Origin: Aphidius gifuensis | Lineage: Eukaryota > Arthropoda > Insecta > Hymenoptera > Braconidae | Assembly: GCF_014905175.1 (NCBI RefSeq) | Contig: NC_057788.1 | Location: forward strand, 11,663,446-11,727,445 | DNA length: 64,000 nucleotides | Direction of reading: 5' to 3' | Part shown: piece after piece, positions 62,828 through 64,000 of the stretch | Layout: each line of letters opens with the position of its first letter | Position numbering within the stretch: position 1 is the first letter of the stretch | Program-made: the position numbers and the translations under genes | Notes under the pieces: generated by a model | The model's input: the letters and a program-made list of their open reading frames with translations, nothing else | Databases searched by the model: none | Told to the model about the DNA's origin: nothing

Positions 62828-63686
62828 CAAACTGACCTAGAAAAAAAAAAAGAAAACAATAAGTATTTGAATCGAAATTGCACCAATACGAACAATCTGT
62901 ATTTTTTATTTATTTATTACCTACAACTTATTTTTTCTCAGATTATTCTATTTTAATTTTTATTTAATTGTTTTATTACCTTGACTTAAAAAATTGTGAT
63001 TACAAAAAATTTTTGACGTTTTTTATTAAAGGCTGATGATTTTATTTACCGAACTGACAGTTTTATGTTTACATTTGTCATCGCTCTATAATTTTGTTTA
63101 CGTTAGAAAATTATAAACAAGTTTACCATAACTTATCAGACAGAAGATACTTTTCTTTATTTTTTATTTTTAATAGTTAATAATTAATTGTTATTCATTC
63201 TTAATTAAATTATCTTATTTCAACTGTGAATTTATTGAACAATTTGTGATATTTATTAGAAAAAAAAACTGACAGAGAAAAGTCGACATGGCTATTCAAT
63301 ATTCGCACATATACATAAATTGATACATAGAAACACCAGTGTGTTGGACTGTTGGGTAATACCAGTGCTGGGTAAAAAAGATACCGTGTAATTTACAATA
63401 ATTTACCTGGCTTGGTTTCTGACATGATGTAACTTATATCAAGCGTTCACTGCGCTACGGTACATAACTTGTATATTTGTTAAATAAATAATAATAATGA
63501 TAAAAATTGGATACTTTTATTATTTTCTATGTAATATAATTTAATATACCTAAATAAATAAATAAATGATGAACCATAAAATATTTGTTTAGTATTATAT
63601 TTATTATTATGATATTATTATTTATGTTAATTGACGATATACATTGTATACCATTATAATAATCAAGGAATATTATGCAAATATTA
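62828..63686. other. UBAC1 upstream region
   Basis: Expected to hold a 5' UTR exon and the promoter, perhaps around 63030-63130 or 63290-63480, where the sequence is more complex. The rest is AT-rich. No other gene was seen. Confidence 0.4.
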
Positions 63687-63936
63687 GGTGCTTTCTTTTG
63701 TGTATTTATTTTTTTTCCTATTTATTTTCGCGCATGCGAAGTTAAATGCGCTGTCAGCAAAAAGTCAGTTTGCAACAGCGTAGCACATGAGGGGCTGATC
63801 AGTTATATGTTAATTCTTATTTTTAAAGAATTATTCGTTCTACGCCACCGCTCTTTCCTCATGTTTGAATAATATGCGCATGTGCATGATCATGCGCATT
63901 AAAGTCAAAAAAAATAAACACCCAAAAGAAAGCACC
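63687..63936. mobile_element. GGTGCTTTC element (250 bp), TA-flanked
   Basis: Full copy with TA at 63685-63686 and 63937-63938. It contains CGCGCATGCGAAGTTAAATG and GCATGTGCATGATCATGCGC. Confidence 0.85.
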
Positions 63937-63940
63937 TATA

Positions 63941-64000
63941 GATGCTTTCTTATAGCTGTTTATTTTGTTTCCTATTGATTTTTGCGCATGCATAGTCGAA
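63941..64000. mobile_element. Start of another GGTGCTTTC-family element, cut by the window end
   Basis: GATGCTTTCTTATAGCTGTT begins right after a TA, two bases past the TA that closes the preceding copy. The sequence then follows the family into TTTTTGCGCATGCATAG, where the window stops. Confidence 0.7.

Overview
The window is animal nuclear DNA: intron-bearing genes with GT-AG splicing, poly-A signals, very AT-rich spacers and many short non-autonomous transposons. The gene set (frazzled, RpL22, Atg8a, an Amt-type ammonium transporter, Orc4, an RNF113 homologue, a 7tm_6 odorant receptor) points to an insect. The extreme AT bias, compact introns and short RpL22 N-terminus suggest a hymenopteran, possibly a parasitoid wasp; the species is inference. 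All gene models were built by hand from open frames, splice sites and phase, and those reported are in phase end to end.

Layout. 1-4841 (+): 3' part of frazzled/DCC (netrin receptor). 7186-10249 (-): SV2-like vesicle transporter with two alternative first exons. 10566-11882 (-): a broken, inverted copy of part of the RNF113 gene found at 20136-21414. 11987-13064 (-) RpL22 and 13700-14693 (+) Atg8a share a divergent promoter. 15574-17389 (+): ammonium transporter. 18273-19717 (-) Orc4 and 20136-21414 (+) RNF113 share a second divergent promoter. 22688-24821 (-): EXD2-like 3'-5' exonuclease. 25384-45760 is a transposon-rich island holding one intact five-exon odorant receptor (30020-31537, -). 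46029-47268 (+): TMEM177. 47648-53525 (-): golgin-245 with a C-terminal GRIP domain. 54106-58777 is a second repeat island. 58950-60311 (+): NSRP1. 61312-62827 (-): UBAC1. The window ends in more transposon copies.

The genes are housekeeping or neuronal and do not form a pathway. The links are physical: divergent promoter pairs, a segmental duplication of RNF113 sequence bracketing RpL22-Atg8a-Amt-Orc4, and repeat islands that end close to gene borders.

The most unusual material is in the repeats. It includes a hAT-type element with a perfect 8-bp target duplication, a TA-inserting element whose pre-insertion site survives in the opposite arm of its host foldback, three foldbacks carrying tRNA-like pol III box sequences, chains of small TA-flanked elements inserted end to end, and one element family that carries NRF-1/Ewg-like GCGCATGCGC sites. 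No transposase gene is recognisable in the window.
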